From assembly GCA_028820635.1 (NCBI GenBank), contig JAPPIG010000118.1:62001-126000 (forward strand): a stretch of 64,000 nucleotides of DNA. Reading direction: 5' to 3'. Position 1 is the stretch's first letter. The number at the start of each line of letters is the position of its first letter. The stretch comes from Candidatus Poribacteria bacterium. GTDB taxonomy: Bacteria; Poribacteria; WGA-4E; WGA-3G. Positions 15,432 through 25,043 of this stretch are shown piece after piece. The position numbers and the translations under genes were made by a program. The notes beneath the pieces were generated by a model. That model had not been told where the DNA came from and made no database searches. It saw only the letters and a program-made list of their open reading frames with translations.

Positions 15432-17546
15432 TTACTTCAAAATTAACATTTTTCGCGTTGCAGAGAATTTTCCCGCGATTAACGTATAGAAATAGATTCC
15501 GCTTGCCACAGACTCACCGCTATCATTTTTACCATCCCAATATGCCGCACGGCTACGATTTTGGTATAGTCCAGCAGCCTGATTGCCTAATCCGAGTGTT
15601 CGAATCAATGTCCCATCTGCAGAATAGATGGATACAGTAACGGACGTAGGTTCTGCTAACTGATACGGTATCCATGTTTCTGGATTGAATGGATTTGGGT
15701 AGTTAGGTAAAAGTGCTGTCTCTTTTGGCAGTGCTGTCGTCAGTTGTTCAAGCATCAGAATACCGCGTCGGAAGGTAGGGTCTTTTAAGTTAATTTTCCG
15801 CGCCTCATGCAGCCACTGTTGTACATTGAATGAAGAAAGCATCTCTTGTGCATCTGCATAGACTGCTGGCGCGCTCGCTGTATTTTCAAATGCCCCTGCA
15901 ACTAACACAAGGTCTATGATATCCACCCTTCCATCACCATTAACATCCTCCGCAATTCCACCTCTATGTCCAAATTTAGTAGCAACAAGTACTAAATCTT
16001 GGATATTAACAACACAATCTTTATTTACGTCTTCGCTGATATTTGTTGAGCAAATGATACTTTCACCATCCTCTGTGACAACGCTTTTTAATAGTTGTGC
16101 CCCTTCAATCCAGGCGTAAGATTTATTGCCTTCAGGGTTAGATAAGAGGACATCTCGTAAACCTAATTTTGAAGTTCTAATTGCTTTGACTTTAAACTTA
16201 ATCGTTGCCAGCGTCCCATCGCCATTACTAACATCACCAGATAAGGAAAGGGATGCAAGTTGAACTGTGCCTGAATCTTGATTCGCTATAGGTTGAACGG
16301 GTACGCCTCCAGATAAAAAATCTCCGTATTTTGTTTCTATATATTCAAGTGCATCGGGATCAAATTCTATTGTAGCTTGATACCCTGATAGGTTTTTACT
16401 GTTCGTAATTTTAACATCAAATGCTAATTCATCTCCGACAGTTAAAGATGTGACCGAATCCGGTGAAATACTTACAATTGGATAGGATGTAAAATCCCAT
16501 AATAAAATTGTGCTATCACCACTGGCACTTGCAATAGTATTTCCATCTGGAGAAAATATGGCTGAATTAATAGCGTGTTGAGATGCTGAAAGTGTATATT
16601 TATATTCACCAGTTGCTGGGTCCCAAAAATCAATTTGACCGCCTGGCTTACTATCATCGCTTATCAATATTTCACCATCTGGAGAATATGCAAGAGGATG
16701 TGGATGTACATATCTTGCATGATAAAATCTGAACTTATGTTTTTTTGTTTTCGCATTCCATAAATAGATACCTCCCCACGCACCTGCTAAAGTTTTTCCA
16801 TCTGGAGAATATGCTACAGATCGTATATTAGCATTAAGTAATGTTACTTCTTCATTTAACTCGGGATCGTATATCAAAATTCCAAGACTACAAGCAATAG
16901 CTAATTCTTTCCCATCTGGAGAATAGCTTAATCCTGTAATTCCAGGGACTGTTGTTGATGATGTGGCAAAAGGGATTGATGTGGGATTTTCCTTAGGCGT
17001 AGTTATAGTCAATGGATCTGTCGGCAGCACATTTATAGGTCTTTCACCGACAGGCAATGCATCTGTAGTGGGTTCGTCCACATTTGATTTCCAAAAACGA
17101 ATTCCTTTTGGTCCTGCCCCGGTTAAGATCTTACCGTCTGGAGAAAAGAGAACATAATCTCTATATCCCTCACCATCTAACAGTAACAGTTTAGGTTCCC
17201 CTGTGATTGCGTCATATAACTTATCGCCGCATACAAGCGTCTTACCGTCGGGGGAATATCTAACATATCGTCCGTTAATGTCATTAATAGTCAATTTTGC
17301 TGCCTTATTTTCAATATCCCATAAAACTACTCGCTTAGGATGCCCAGTTACAGTTACACTTGCTAAAGTCTTACCATCTGGAGAAAAATCTAAATCTCCT
17401 GCGACGCCTCCCTCTTGCCTACATAAACGCGCTATAGCATTTTCTGGTAGGCTTAATTGCGTGCAACTCTGTGCTAAAATATCTATTGAAGAGAGATGTA
17501 ATCCGAGAAACAGTGATAAAAGAATCGAAAAATAGCGTTTTTTCAT
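15432..17546 (-). CDS. Secreted WD40-cohesin-dockerin protein with FlgD-like end domain
   Basis: The 704-aa protein has a Sec signal peptide (ends near residue 25) and a WD40 propeller at about 35-355 (repeated SPDGKTL and LWD segments). A cohesin-type domain follows at about 360-470 (VGDELAFDVKITNSKNLSGY, then ATIEFDPDALEYIET). A type I dockerin sits at about 500-555, with two calcium loops (VNKDCVVNIQDLVLVATKFG and VNGDGRVDIIDLVLVAGAF). The end domain has PNYPNPFNPETWIPYQL and a C-terminal SGIYFYTLIAGKF, as in FlgD-Ig/Por-type sorting domains. Having cohesin and dockerin in one chain allows self-assembly or cross-linking. Its mature N-terminus resembles that of the WD40 protein at 33677. 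Confidence 0.9.
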   Translation of the reverse strand: MKKRYFSILLSLFLGLHLSSIDILAQSCTQLSLPENAIARLCRQEGGVAGDLDFSPDGKTLASVTVTGHPKRVVLWDIENKAAKLTINDINGRYVRYSPDGKTLVCGDKLYDAITGEPKLLLLDGEGYRDYVLFSPDGKILTGAGPKGIRFWKSNVDEPTTDALPVGERPINVLPTDPLTITTPKENPTSIPFATSSTTVPGITGLSYSPDGKELAIACSLGILIYDPELNEEVTLLNANIRSVAYSPDGKTLAGAWGGIYLWNAKTKKHKFRFYHARYVHPHPLAYSPDGEILISDDSKPGGQIDFWDPATGEYKYTLSASQHAINSAIFSPDGNTIASASGDSTILLWDFTSYPIVSISPDSVTSLTVGDELAFDVKITNSKNLSGYQATIEFDPDALEYIETKYGDFLSGGVPVQPIANQDSGTVQLASLSLSGDVSNGDGTLATIKFKVKAIRTSKLGLRDVLLSNPEGNKSYAWIEGAQLLKSVVTEDGESIICSTNISEDVNKDCVVNIQDLVLVATKFGHRGGIAEDVNGDGRVDIIDLVLVAGAFENTASAPAVYADAQEMLSSFNVQQWLHEARKINLKDPTFRRGILMLEQLTTALPKETALLPNYPNPFNPETWIPYQLAEPTSVTVSIYSADGTLIRTLGLGNQAAGLYQNRSRAAYWDGKNDSGESVASGIYFYTLIAGKFSATRKMLILK

Positions 17547-17586
17547 GTGGAGTTTTCCTTCGTCCGTTATTGGTGTTGTATATTCA

Positions 17587-17615
17587 AGTATACCATGAAA
17601 ATTACGATCTGTTAA
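17587..17615 (-). promoter_or_regulatory. Promoter for the WD40-cohesin-dockerin gene
   Basis: On the minus strand TTAACA (17610-17615) and TATACT (17587-17592) are 17 bp apart, about 40 bases ahead of the start codon at 17546. Confidence 0.6.
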
Positions 17616-17644
17616 GTTTTTACAGAAAAGATGTGGGATTTACA

Positions 17645-18907
17645 CTACAGTATCACAAATTCCATAAGTCCATGCGCTTCACGCAAGGATTCCTCAACCG
17701 CCTCAGGTGTCTCGGCACGGGCAAAAATGAAGCCGAGATACCGATCACCTTCCGGCAATGGCACAACCTCTCCACCAACAGGAATTGTGATGTTAACCTC
17801 CTCAATGCCGTTGACATTGCGCGCCTTCTTTCTACCGCGCACTTCACCTAAAATACCCGTTTTTGGAACAGGAATCATCATCACACCAGCTGCCTGTTTT
17901 TCACGAGAGAAAGTTTCTATCGGTTGTCCAATTGCATGTCGGATAACCAGTTCCTCAAGTGACATTCCTGTGCCAAATCGCAAAGTGCGGGAACAGAGTC
18001 CGCCAATTGTCCGTGCGGCAATTTCAATCAAATGTGCACCTTTCTCATTGTATCTCAACTCGGCATGCACAGGTCCGTGCCGAAGTCCGAGGGCATCAGC
18101 AGCCTCTGCTGATGCAATATGCAGTTGATCTTGAATCTCTTTAGGCAAGCGAGATGGCGTGATGTATAACGTTTCCTCAAAAAATGGACCCTCAAGCGGG
18201 TCGGGTTTATCAAACAGAGCAAGTGTTTTGAGTTCTCCATTTATGAGGATTCCTTCCAACGCTATCTCTATGCCCGGAATGTAATCTTCAACCAGAAGAT
18301 ATTGGAAAGAATCGTTGTCAGTGTCTGTATCTCTGGCTCCATTTACTTTATTCAGAAGTGCAGTAATGCGATGGAAAGCCACTGTAAATTCAGTTGGATT
18401 GTCTGCTCGGATAACACCACGGCTCGCTGAGAGGGATAGCGGTTTGATCACACACGGATAATTAATCTGTGTGCTAATTTCTTCAGCGTTTTCTTGAATA
18501 GAAAAACGTTTGTAGTTCGGCACAGACACGCCGTTTTTCTCAAGTGTCTGTCGTAAGAGGTATTTATCGCGCGTGGCTTTTGCAGATGAAATTGGGTTAT
18601 GCGGAAGTCCAAGTGCGGCGGATGCTGTCGTGGCAAGCATAGTCGTATCATCGTCTACACCGACAATAGCAGCAATGGGGTGTGTTTCAGCGAATTCAGC
18701 GATTGTTTGTGTTGCAACAGTCGGATTGCGAAAGTCAAGCACTAAAGTATCTCGTGGGGAAAGGTCTGCTGTCGTTGCAGGTTCCTCCGATGCAACAACG
18801 ACCTCTACATTCAGTTTGAGTGCAGCATCAAGGAAGTCGGTTGCACGATAAGTGCGTGTAGGCAGGAGTAGTAGCACCCGCGGTTTTTCTGAAGAATGTC
18901 CCGACAT
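17645..18907 (-). CDS. ATP-grasp domain protein
   Basis: The 420-aa protein is an ATP-grasp ligase of the carbamoyl-phosphate-synthase-like type. The N-terminal pre-grasp domain starts VLLLLPTRTYRATDFLDAAL; the ATP-binding part has ATRDKYLLRQTLEKNGV, NYPCVIKPLSLSASRGV and LVEDYIPGIEIALEGI; the metal-binding strand is GAHLIEIAARTIGGL. Such enzymes join a carboxylate to an amine using ATP. The substrates are unknown. It is the last gene of the long minus-strand run that starts at rpsB, though a 109-base gap with a hairpin repeat separates it from the aldolase gene. Confidence 0.85.
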   Translation of the reverse strand: MSGHSSEKPRVLLLLPTRTYRATDFLDAALKLNVEVVVASEEPATTADLSPRDTLVLDFRNPTVATQTIAEFAETHPIAAIVGVDDDTTMLATTASAALGLPHNPISSAKATRDKYLLRQTLEKNGVSVPNYKRFSIQENAEEISTQINYPCVIKPLSLSASRGVIRADNPTEFTVAFHRITALLNKVNGARDTDTDNDSFQYLLVEDYIPGIEIALEGILINGELKTLALFDKPDPLEGPFFEETLYITPSRLPKEIQDQLHIASAEAADALGLRHGPVHAELRYNEKGAHLIEIAARTIGGLCSRTLRFGTGMSLEELVIRHAIGQPIETFSREKQAAGVMMIPVPKTGILGEVRGRKKARNVNGIEEVNITIPVGGEVVPLPEGDRYLGFIFARAETPEAVEESLREAHGLMEFVIL

Positions 18908-18955
18908 GTTGAAACCTATAAGGGCATTAAAATCTATAATTATCTTACAAACGGC

Positions 18956-18978
18956 AGGCGCGGTTTCAAACCGCGCCT
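18956..18978. repeat. Palindromic hairpin repeat (TAGGCGCG family)
   Basis: AGGCGCGGTTTCAAACCGCG followed by CCT is a perfect 10-bp-arm palindrome between two genes. It belongs to the family at 12478 and 39107. It could act as an intercistronic stop or stabiliser. Confidence 0.65.
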
Positions 18979-19016
18979 ACAAGATGAATATTACCAAATG
19001 TTCAAAACTCGTATAA

Positions 19017-19970
19017 TTAATTCTGTGTGCGTAATTGTTTCTGATATTCAGCATGTGCAGTCTGCGGGTCATACTCTCCATCAAGCACACGGCGGAGACA
19101 TTGCACAAAACTGATTGGATCATCTTCACCGAAAATAGTGCGACCAAATAGAATAGCACGTCCACCGTTTTGAACTACATTATGGGCAAGAGCAAATGTA
19201 CTCCTTGCATTTTGGCGTGGTCCACCTAAAGCACCGATTACAAGCGTTGTGTCAAATTGACATAACTCTGTCCAGACATCCGCTGTCGTGTATGCAGTTT
19301 TGATGAACCGAGGACGTTGGTGTTTGCGGAGATAACTCATTGTGCGGACGATTGAATCGGCAACATACATGCCGCGCTTTTCTTCATCCATTCCCGGCAA
19401 TTTTACATTCGGTAAAAACACCTCTAAGAGGTGATCAAACCCTTCGATTTCACCAACAACATGGGCGAATTGCACATAAGCTTGTAACATCCGCTCGTCA
19501 ACAATAGGGTCATTGTTGAGCGTAATTGAATATAATCCGAGACTAACACGGCAATCCAGTGCTGGACCGATAAGATTTTCACAATACCGCTGCATATCTT
19601 CTGGGAAGACTGTTTGAAAAGGCATTGACGGTCGTGAAGTGTAAACACCAAAACGCGGGTTCCAAATGGCGGTTTCCGAATTCATTCGGACAATAGGTGT
19701 AATGGGTGTGCTTTCAAAAAGGTTTTCATCAAGTGCCAATGTCTCCGCATCTGCGGGTGTCATTAATAGCCCATCAAGTTGCCCATCTGCTGCTAAGTCC
19801 CGTTGCAGTTGTAAAAATTCCGCGTGAGTGCGATAGTGTGGTTTTGGATGTTGCACTTGTCCAAGCCCTTTGATGCCTGCGGATGCAAGTGGATCAGCGG
19901 CAAAAACGAGAATAGGACTTTTCGCAAGTAAGTCTGTATCAGCGAGTTTTTCGAATATCCGGTTGCCCAT
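19017..19970 (-). CDS. Class I aldolase-like TIM-barrel protein
   Basis: The 317-aa protein resembles the DeoC/LacD/DhnA class I aldolases. The second half carries the expected strand order: RFIKTAYTTADVW, with a lysine placed where the Schiff base forms, then TLVIGALGGPRQ and GGRAILFGRTIFGEDDP as the phosphate-binding part. The first half has LDGLLMTPADAETL. This suggests aldol cleavage of a sugar phosphate, but the identity is by pattern only. It follows priA by 72 bases. Confidence 0.65.
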   Translation of the reverse strand: MGNRIFEKLADTDLLAKSPILVFAADPLASAGIKGLGQVQHPKPHYRTHAEFLQLQRDLAADGQLDGLLMTPADAETLALDENLFESTPITPIVRMNSETAIWNPRFGVYTSRPSMPFQTVFPEDMQRYCENLIGPALDCRVSLGLYSITLNNDPIVDERMLQAYVQFAHVVGEIEGFDHLLEVFLPNVKLPGMDEEKRGMYVADSIVRTMSYLRKHQRPRFIKTAYTTADVWTELCQFDTTLVIGALGGPRQNARSTFALAHNVVQNGGRAILFGRTIFGEDDPISFVQCLRRVLDGEYDPQTAHAEYQKQLRTQN

Positions 19971-20042
19971 ATATAATTAATTCCTTTGAAATAGTGTAGG
20001 ATAATTCTGATTGGTTCACCTACACATCGGGTTAATTTAATA

Positions 20043-22547
20043 TTACAATGTATTGGTTGGATCAATATCCACAACACATTCAACAGTATTAGATTTTATT
20101 GCTGGTGGTAGATCATCATTTAAGCGTTGAAGGAGTTGACTGATTTTTTCTACATTTTTACTTCGGAGGAGGAAGCGCCACCGAAATTTTCCATCAATTT
20201 TTGAGAGCGGCGCCGGGGCAGGTCCCAAGATTATTACCTCTGGAAACTCGTCGGCTTGCCAGATTTTTAGAAGGCCACTCACAGTGTTCGCAGCATCAAT
20301 TACCTCGTTCTCATTTTTGCCGCGTAGTAAAAGCGTGGTGACGTGTGAGAAAGGCGGATACTCTAAGGCACTTCGTGCTTCAACCTCTTTTTCGTAAAAA
20401 CCTACGTAGTCATGCGTCTGTGCGGCTGAAATACAGAAGTGCTCAGGCATATAGGTTTGTATGATAACCTCACCTGCGACTTCGGCACGCCCTGAACGGC
20501 CAGCAACTTGTGTGAGTAGACTAAATGTATGTTCACCTGCTCGGAAATCGGGAAGATTTAGGGCTGTGTCCGCTACAATAACACCAACAAGCGTCACGTT
20601 TGGGAAATCTAAACCTTTTGCCACCATTTGAGTGCCTATCAATATATCAATTTTCTGATGTTGGAAATCATCCAAAATATGTTGATGAGCGTTTTTCTTT
20701 GCTGTAGAATCAGCATCAAATCTCTTGATGCTCGCTGTTGGAAATGCTTTTTGCACTTCTCGTTCTACGGTTTCAGTGCCAAATCCTCTTCGTCCGAAAT
20801 AGTCAATTGCAGGGCTACCACAATCCGGACATGAGGGGTGTGTGTCGCGTTTATGACCACAATGATGGCAAACCAACTTTTTTGTTTCAAAGTGGAATGT
20901 CAATGAAATTGAGCAGTTCTCACATCTTTCTGCATAACCACAAGTGCGACAGAATACATATTTTGAATGTCCACGCCTATTAAGAAATAGAATAATTTGC
21001 TCACGTTTTTGGAGTCGTTCAGCAATTGCACTTCTGAGACGTTCAGAAAAGATGGTCCGGTTTCCATTTTTCAGTTCATTTCGCATGTCAACGATATGGA
21101 CTTCAGGCATCTTTCTGTCCAAGACTCGCGAGGGAAGACTAAGAAGTTTATAGTTACCTTGCTGTGCTTGAAAAAAACTCTCAAGGGATGGCGTTGCACT
21201 GCCAAGAATTAATGGGCAGTTTGCAAGTTCGGCGCGTTTCTGTGCGACTTCTCTGGCATGGTAACGTGGCGCTGTATCTGATTTATAGGAATCCGAATGT
21301 TCTTCATCAATAATTAGTAAACCGAGTTCCTTGACAGGTGCAAAAACCGCAGAACGAGGGCCGATGACAATATCAGCGTCTCCTTTTTGGATGCGATGCC
21401 ACTGGTCAAAACGTTCACCGTCACTGAGGCGACTGTGCAGCACAGCCACGCGTTCTCCGAAACGTCCAATAAACCTTGATGCGGTTTGCGGTGTCAGAGA
21501 AATCTCTGGCACGAGGACAATGACTGATTTTCCGTTTTCAAGAACTTGTGCCATCGTTTGCATGTACACTTCAGTTTTACCGCTTCCGGTTACGCCGTGA
21601 AGCAAAAAAGTTTGATTTGAGCGGTTTTCGGATTGAAGTTCTGTAAATGCAGCAGATTGTGCTTCATTCAAAGTGAGGGGTTGTGTCGGTGCGACAGATT
21701 GGGAACTCAAAGGGTTGCGGACTGCTGCTGCGCGCGTGATTTTAATGAATCCGCGCCTTTCAAGAGTATTGAGTAGAGAAACACTTCCGCCTACTTGTTT
21801 AAGGATTTTAGTTGTGGCTAAAGGCACCGTTTCATCAAGTAGGATTTGTAGTATTTTGGCATGTTTGACAGCACCTGTGTGTGGTCCACGTTCTGGGTTC
21901 TGATCAGTCGCCTTTCCATATCCATCTTCGCCAGAGGTTAATTTAGCAATTTCTGTCGCAATATCAGCAGGCGGTAAGGCTAAAGTAGCGACATTGGTAA
22001 ACTTGGTAGTTGCTTTGGGTTTGTGCGAAACTTTAACATTAATTACACCTTTCTCTCGGAGTGCTGTGATTTGGGGGCGGAGTTTTTCGGGACTCCTGCC
22101 AATACGGTTTGCAAGCTGGTATGGGGTAAGTGTCTCCTCAATTTCTAAAACTGCAACTATCTGTTTTTGGACTTTTCCTATAGGAGTAGTGTACTCAGGT
22201 CGCAGTTGTATCAGTTGTTGTTTTTTATTTCGCACAGCTGCAGGAACAGCACAAAAAAGCGCATTTCCCCACGATGATAGGTAGTAGTTCGCCATCCATT
22301 TGGTGAGGGTGAGTAGTTCTTCCGAAAAGGTAGGTTCTTCGTCAAGGCAGTCGGAAATACTTTTAATCTTTTCAAGTTCTAAATCGGTTTCATCTGTTCG
22401 TTCAACAACAACGCCTTCCTGCTTACTTTCATGAAAAGAGGCTAATACACGCACGCCGGGTTGGGCAATTGCATCTAAATATTGTGGGACAGAATAGGTG
22501 AACAGTTGGTCAACTGAGATAGGAAAAGCGATGTTAGCAAAACTCAT
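20043..22547 (-). CDS. priA: Primosomal protein N' (replication restart helicase PriA)
   Basis: The 834-aa protein is the 3'-5' helicase that reloads the replisome at stalled forks. The N-terminal DNA-binding domain covers residues 1-100. The Walker A motif GVTGSGKTE is at 318-326, and the DEEH box follows near 415 (LLIIDEEHSDSYK). The zinc-binding insert has eight cysteines in CRTCGYAERCENC and CHHCGHKRDTHPSCPDC, near 550-600. Helicase motifs V and VI are GTQMVAKGLDFPNV and QVAGRSGRAEVAGEV. It lies 24 bases after the uracil-DNA glycosylase gene, so two DNA maintenance genes are joined. Confidence 0.97.
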   Translation of the reverse strand: MSFANIAFPISVDQLFTYSVPQYLDAIAQPGVRVLASFHESKQEGVVVERTDETDLELEKIKSISDCLDEEPTFSEELLTLTKWMANYYLSSWGNALFCAVPAAVRNKKQQLIQLRPEYTTPIGKVQKQIVAVLEIEETLTPYQLANRIGRSPEKLRPQITALREKGVINVKVSHKPKATTKFTNVATLALPPADIATEIAKLTSGEDGYGKATDQNPERGPHTGAVKHAKILQILLDETVPLATTKILKQVGGSVSLLNTLERRGFIKITRAAAVRNPLSSQSVAPTQPLTLNEAQSAAFTELQSENRSNQTFLLHGVTGSGKTEVYMQTMAQVLENGKSVIVLVPEISLTPQTASRFIGRFGERVAVLHSRLSDGERFDQWHRIQKGDADIVIGPRSAVFAPVKELGLLIIDEEHSDSYKSDTAPRYHAREVAQKRAELANCPLILGSATPSLESFFQAQQGNYKLLSLPSRVLDRKMPEVHIVDMRNELKNGNRTIFSERLRSAIAERLQKREQIILFLNRRGHSKYVFCRTCGYAERCENCSISLTFHFETKKLVCHHCGHKRDTHPSCPDCGSPAIDYFGRRGFGTETVEREVQKAFPTASIKRFDADSTAKKNAHQHILDDFQHQKIDILIGTQMVAKGLDFPNVTLVGVIVADTALNLPDFRAGEHTFSLLTQVAGRSGRAEVAGEVIIQTYMPEHFCISAAQTHDYVGFYEKEVEARSALEYPPFSHVTTLLLRGKNENEVIDAANTVSGLLKIWQADEFPEVIILGPAPAPLSKIDGKFRWRFLLRSKNVEKISQLLQRLNDDLPPAIKSNTVECVVDIDPTNTL

Positions 22548-22571
22548 TTGTCTTATGTGTCAGAGAGTATA

Positions 22572-23276
22572 TCAATTTTTATCTAAAAGTTCCATCACTT
22601 GTTGCATATCTTCCCAGACTTCGCGCTTCGCGTTTGGGTTGCGGAGCAGATATGCTGGATGAAAGGTCGGCATAATGACAAGTGTATTATCGCCCTGGTT
22701 AGCGAGTGCATACTCATGAAATTCCCCACGGAGTGCTGTAATTCCTGTTTTCGTATCAAGCAGCATCTTAGCTGCAAAACTACCGAGTGCCACAATAACC
22801 TTTGGTTGAATTAACTCTATCTGTCGTATTAGGTAGGGACTGCATGTTTCGACCTCATCTGGTTCCGGATTTCTGTTACCGGGCGGACGGCATTTAAGCA
22901 CATTGGCAATGTAGACATCATCGCGGGTTAATTTCATCGCCTCAATGATTTTTGTGAGCAATTGTCCTGCTCTACCGACAAAAGGTTCCCCTTGTCGATC
23001 TTCATCCGCACCTGGTGCTTCACCGATGAACATTAAATCGGCATTCGGATTTCCGACACCAAAAACGACCGTATTTCGTCCCGCATGTAATCCGCACTTA
23101 GTGCAACCTTGCGCGTCAGCGTCCAAAGCGGATAAGTCTAAGCCCGCAAATTTAGATTCTGATTCAGATTCACTCTTTTCTGTTTCAAACAAACCGAGTT
23201 GAAGTTGTTCTGCCACGTGTTCCCTCACAGTTGCAACAAGTTGTAGATATTCTTCTCTGAGGTGGTCTTTATCCAT
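22572..23276 (-). CDS. Family 4 uracil-DNA glycosylase (iron-sulfur)
   Basis: The 234-aa protein removes uracil from DNA. All marks of type 4 UDG are present: four cysteines for the 4Fe-4S cluster (Cys58, Cys61, Cys129, Cys145), motif A GEAPGADEDRQGEPFVGRAG near residue 86, KCRPPGNRNPEPDE near 128, and the active-site strand TFHPAYLLRNP near 207. The first 45 residues are an extra acidic stretch with SESESESK. It is tightly placed between rseP (19-base gap) and priA. Confidence 0.94.
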   Translation of the reverse strand: MDKDHLREEYLQLVATVREHVAEQLQLGLFETEKSESESESKFAGLDLSALDADAQGCTKCGLHAGRNTVVFGVGNPNADLMFIGEAPGADEDRQGEPFVGRAGQLLTKIIEAMKLTRDDVYIANVLKCRPPGNRNPEPDEVETCSPYLIRQIELIQPKVIVALGSFAAKMLLDTKTGITALRGEFHEYALANQGDNTLVIMPTFHPAYLLRNPNAKREVWEDMQQVMELLDKN

Positions 23277-23295
23277 TGTTCCCTCGTAGCGTTTA

Positions 23296-24978
23296 TCAGT
23301 TGCGTATGTTGTGAAACAGTGTTAGGCTATCAAACCAAGTGATATATAGAAAAAACGCAATGAGAAGGATAAAGCTGACCTGTTGAATGATTTCCTGTGC
23401 TTTCCGTGGTACAGGTCGCCCACGGATTTTCTCCATAGCAAAAAAGAGGAGGTGTCCGCCATCAGCAATCGGTATTGGTAGTAAATTAACGATAGCAAGA
23501 TTAATACTGATAAACCCGATGAAAAACAGGACAGTGGTTAAGCCGACCTTTGCAGTCTCACTGGTAATATGCACAATACCGATCGGTCCCGAAAGGTGAC
23601 TCGGTGACACTTCTCCGCTAAGTAACCTTTTTAGGATTCGAGTGATAGATGTACACGTAAGCCAAGTAGCTTCAATCCCTTTCCCAAATGCTGAGAATAA
23701 GTTATACTTTTGCGTAGGTATTTCAAGCGCTTTCAATTCCATACCACTAAGGGAGGTGTACCATCTTAACCCGTAAAAAGTTCCTTCTACGTCAGGTTTT
23801 GTAGCATCTGCAGGCGAAAGCGTTACCGTTTTTTCAACTCTCTCTCGTATTAATCCAAGCGTTACCGAATTGTTCCCTGCTGCTTTTAGTTCAGAATGAA
23901 GCGATTTACTATCCATCGCCTTTCCATTAAAAGTGGTAAGGATATCTCCGGTTTCTATACCAGCCTTTTGTGCGGTGCTATTTTTCTCAACATCTACCTT
24001 CATTTGCAATTGCACAGGAAGTTGAAAGGAAAGGGTTTCATCACCACGTCGAATCCCGAGATTAAGTGAATCTCTATTCTGATCAATACTTTCATAAATA
24101 GTTTGGTATTTTTTTATACGCCAGTCAGATTCGGGTTGCCAAATTCCTGGTACAAAATATGGAACGTTATATATTTTTTCTCCGTTGATGGTATCAATTT
24201 GATCGCCTACTTTGATGCCTACTTGCGCAGCCAAACTTCCTTCATCAATTTCTGCCACGATGACATCGTCTTGTTTTAGCACATTAAGCCGGCCGTATTC
24301 AACTCTTGGATTAGATACTGCCTCAGGCACTACAGTAAGGGTTTTCAGATTTCCATCTCGTTGCACAACAAGTTCCAATTCCTTTTCAGGATTAAGCTGA
24401 ATTTCCTGGCTGAAAGTTTCCCAATTTGAAATTTGGTACCCATTTACTGAAACAATTATGTCTCCAGGTATCACACCTCCAACAGCAGCGGGACCATCAT
24501 CAGCGAGCCAACCTATCTGAACACCCTCTTGGGTTTTATCAATGGATTGCCCCGTAAATACGTTGTAAAACCGGACAGCATCAGCGTTGAGACCGACACT
24601 AAAAACACACCAATACGCCAATACACCGAACAAGAGATTCACAGCAGGACCGGCGATAACAACAAATGCACGTTTACCGAGCGAAGCACTTGCGAATTCG
24701 CCTTCAGCACCTGTCTGCTCACTTGGATTTTCACCTTCCATTTGCACGTACCCACCAAACGGCAACCAAGAGAGTTTGTATTCTGTATCGCCCCGCCGAA
24801 ACCCGACAATTTTTGGGCCGAAACCGATCGAGAAAGTATTTACCTTAATTCCCGCACGCTTTGCAGCGAGAAAGTGTCCGAGTTCATGAATAAAAATAAG
24901 AAAACCGAGCGCAATAATTGCAAGAAGGACTGCTTTGATGCTCGGAATAATTGCGAGAATTGGTTCAAAAAATTCCAT
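23296..24978 (-). CDS. rseP: Site-2 protease RseP with three PDZ domains
   Basis: The 560-aa membrane metalloprotease (M50) cuts membrane-bound regulators such as anti-sigma factors. The zinc motif HELGH is at residues 31-35, in the first membrane span, and the second motif is NLLPIPIADGGH near 510. Three PDZ-type units lie between: about 150-225 (AAVGGVIPGDIIVSVNG), 235-300 (AAQVGIKVGDQIDTING) and 330-395 (AQKAGIETGDILTTFNG). E. coli RseP has two PDZ domains and about 450 residues, so this one is enlarged. It follows dxr in the usual cdsA-dxr-rseP order. Confidence 0.95.
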   Translation of the reverse strand: MEFFEPILAIIPSIKAVLLAIIALGFLIFIHELGHFLAAKRAGIKVNTFSIGFGPKIVGFRRGDTEYKLSWLPFGGYVQMEGENPSEQTGAEGEFASASLGKRAFVVIAGPAVNLLFGVLAYWCVFSVGLNADAVRFYNVFTGQSIDKTQEGVQIGWLADDGPAAVGGVIPGDIIVSVNGYQISNWETFSQEIQLNPEKELELVVQRDGNLKTLTVVPEAVSNPRVEYGRLNVLKQDDVIVAEIDEGSLAAQVGIKVGDQIDTINGEKIYNVPYFVPGIWQPESDWRIKKYQTIYESIDQNRDSLNLGIRRGDETLSFQLPVQLQMKVDVEKNSTAQKAGIETGDILTTFNGKAMDSKSLHSELKAAGNNSVTLGLIRERVEKTVTLSPADATKPDVEGTFYGLRWYTSLSGMELKALEIPTQKYNLFSAFGKGIEATWLTCTSITRILKRLLSGEVSPSHLSGPIGIVHITSETAKVGLTTVLFFIGFISINLAIVNLLPIPIADGGHLLFFAMEKIRGRPVPRKAQEIIQQVSFILLIAFFLYITWFDSLTLFHNIRN

Positions 24979-25043
24979 TGTATGTCTCCTACGTTATGAT
25001 TGCAAGATTCAGATTTTATTTTAGCATTTGATAGAATTTTGAT

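Noticed and set aside
17631-18128. 165-aa plus-strand open frame
   Set aside because: Antisense to the ATP-grasp gene; no ribosome-binding site or motif.
24529-24999. 156-aa plus-strand open frame
   Set aside because: Antisense to the N-terminal part of rseP, whose HELGH region is certain.
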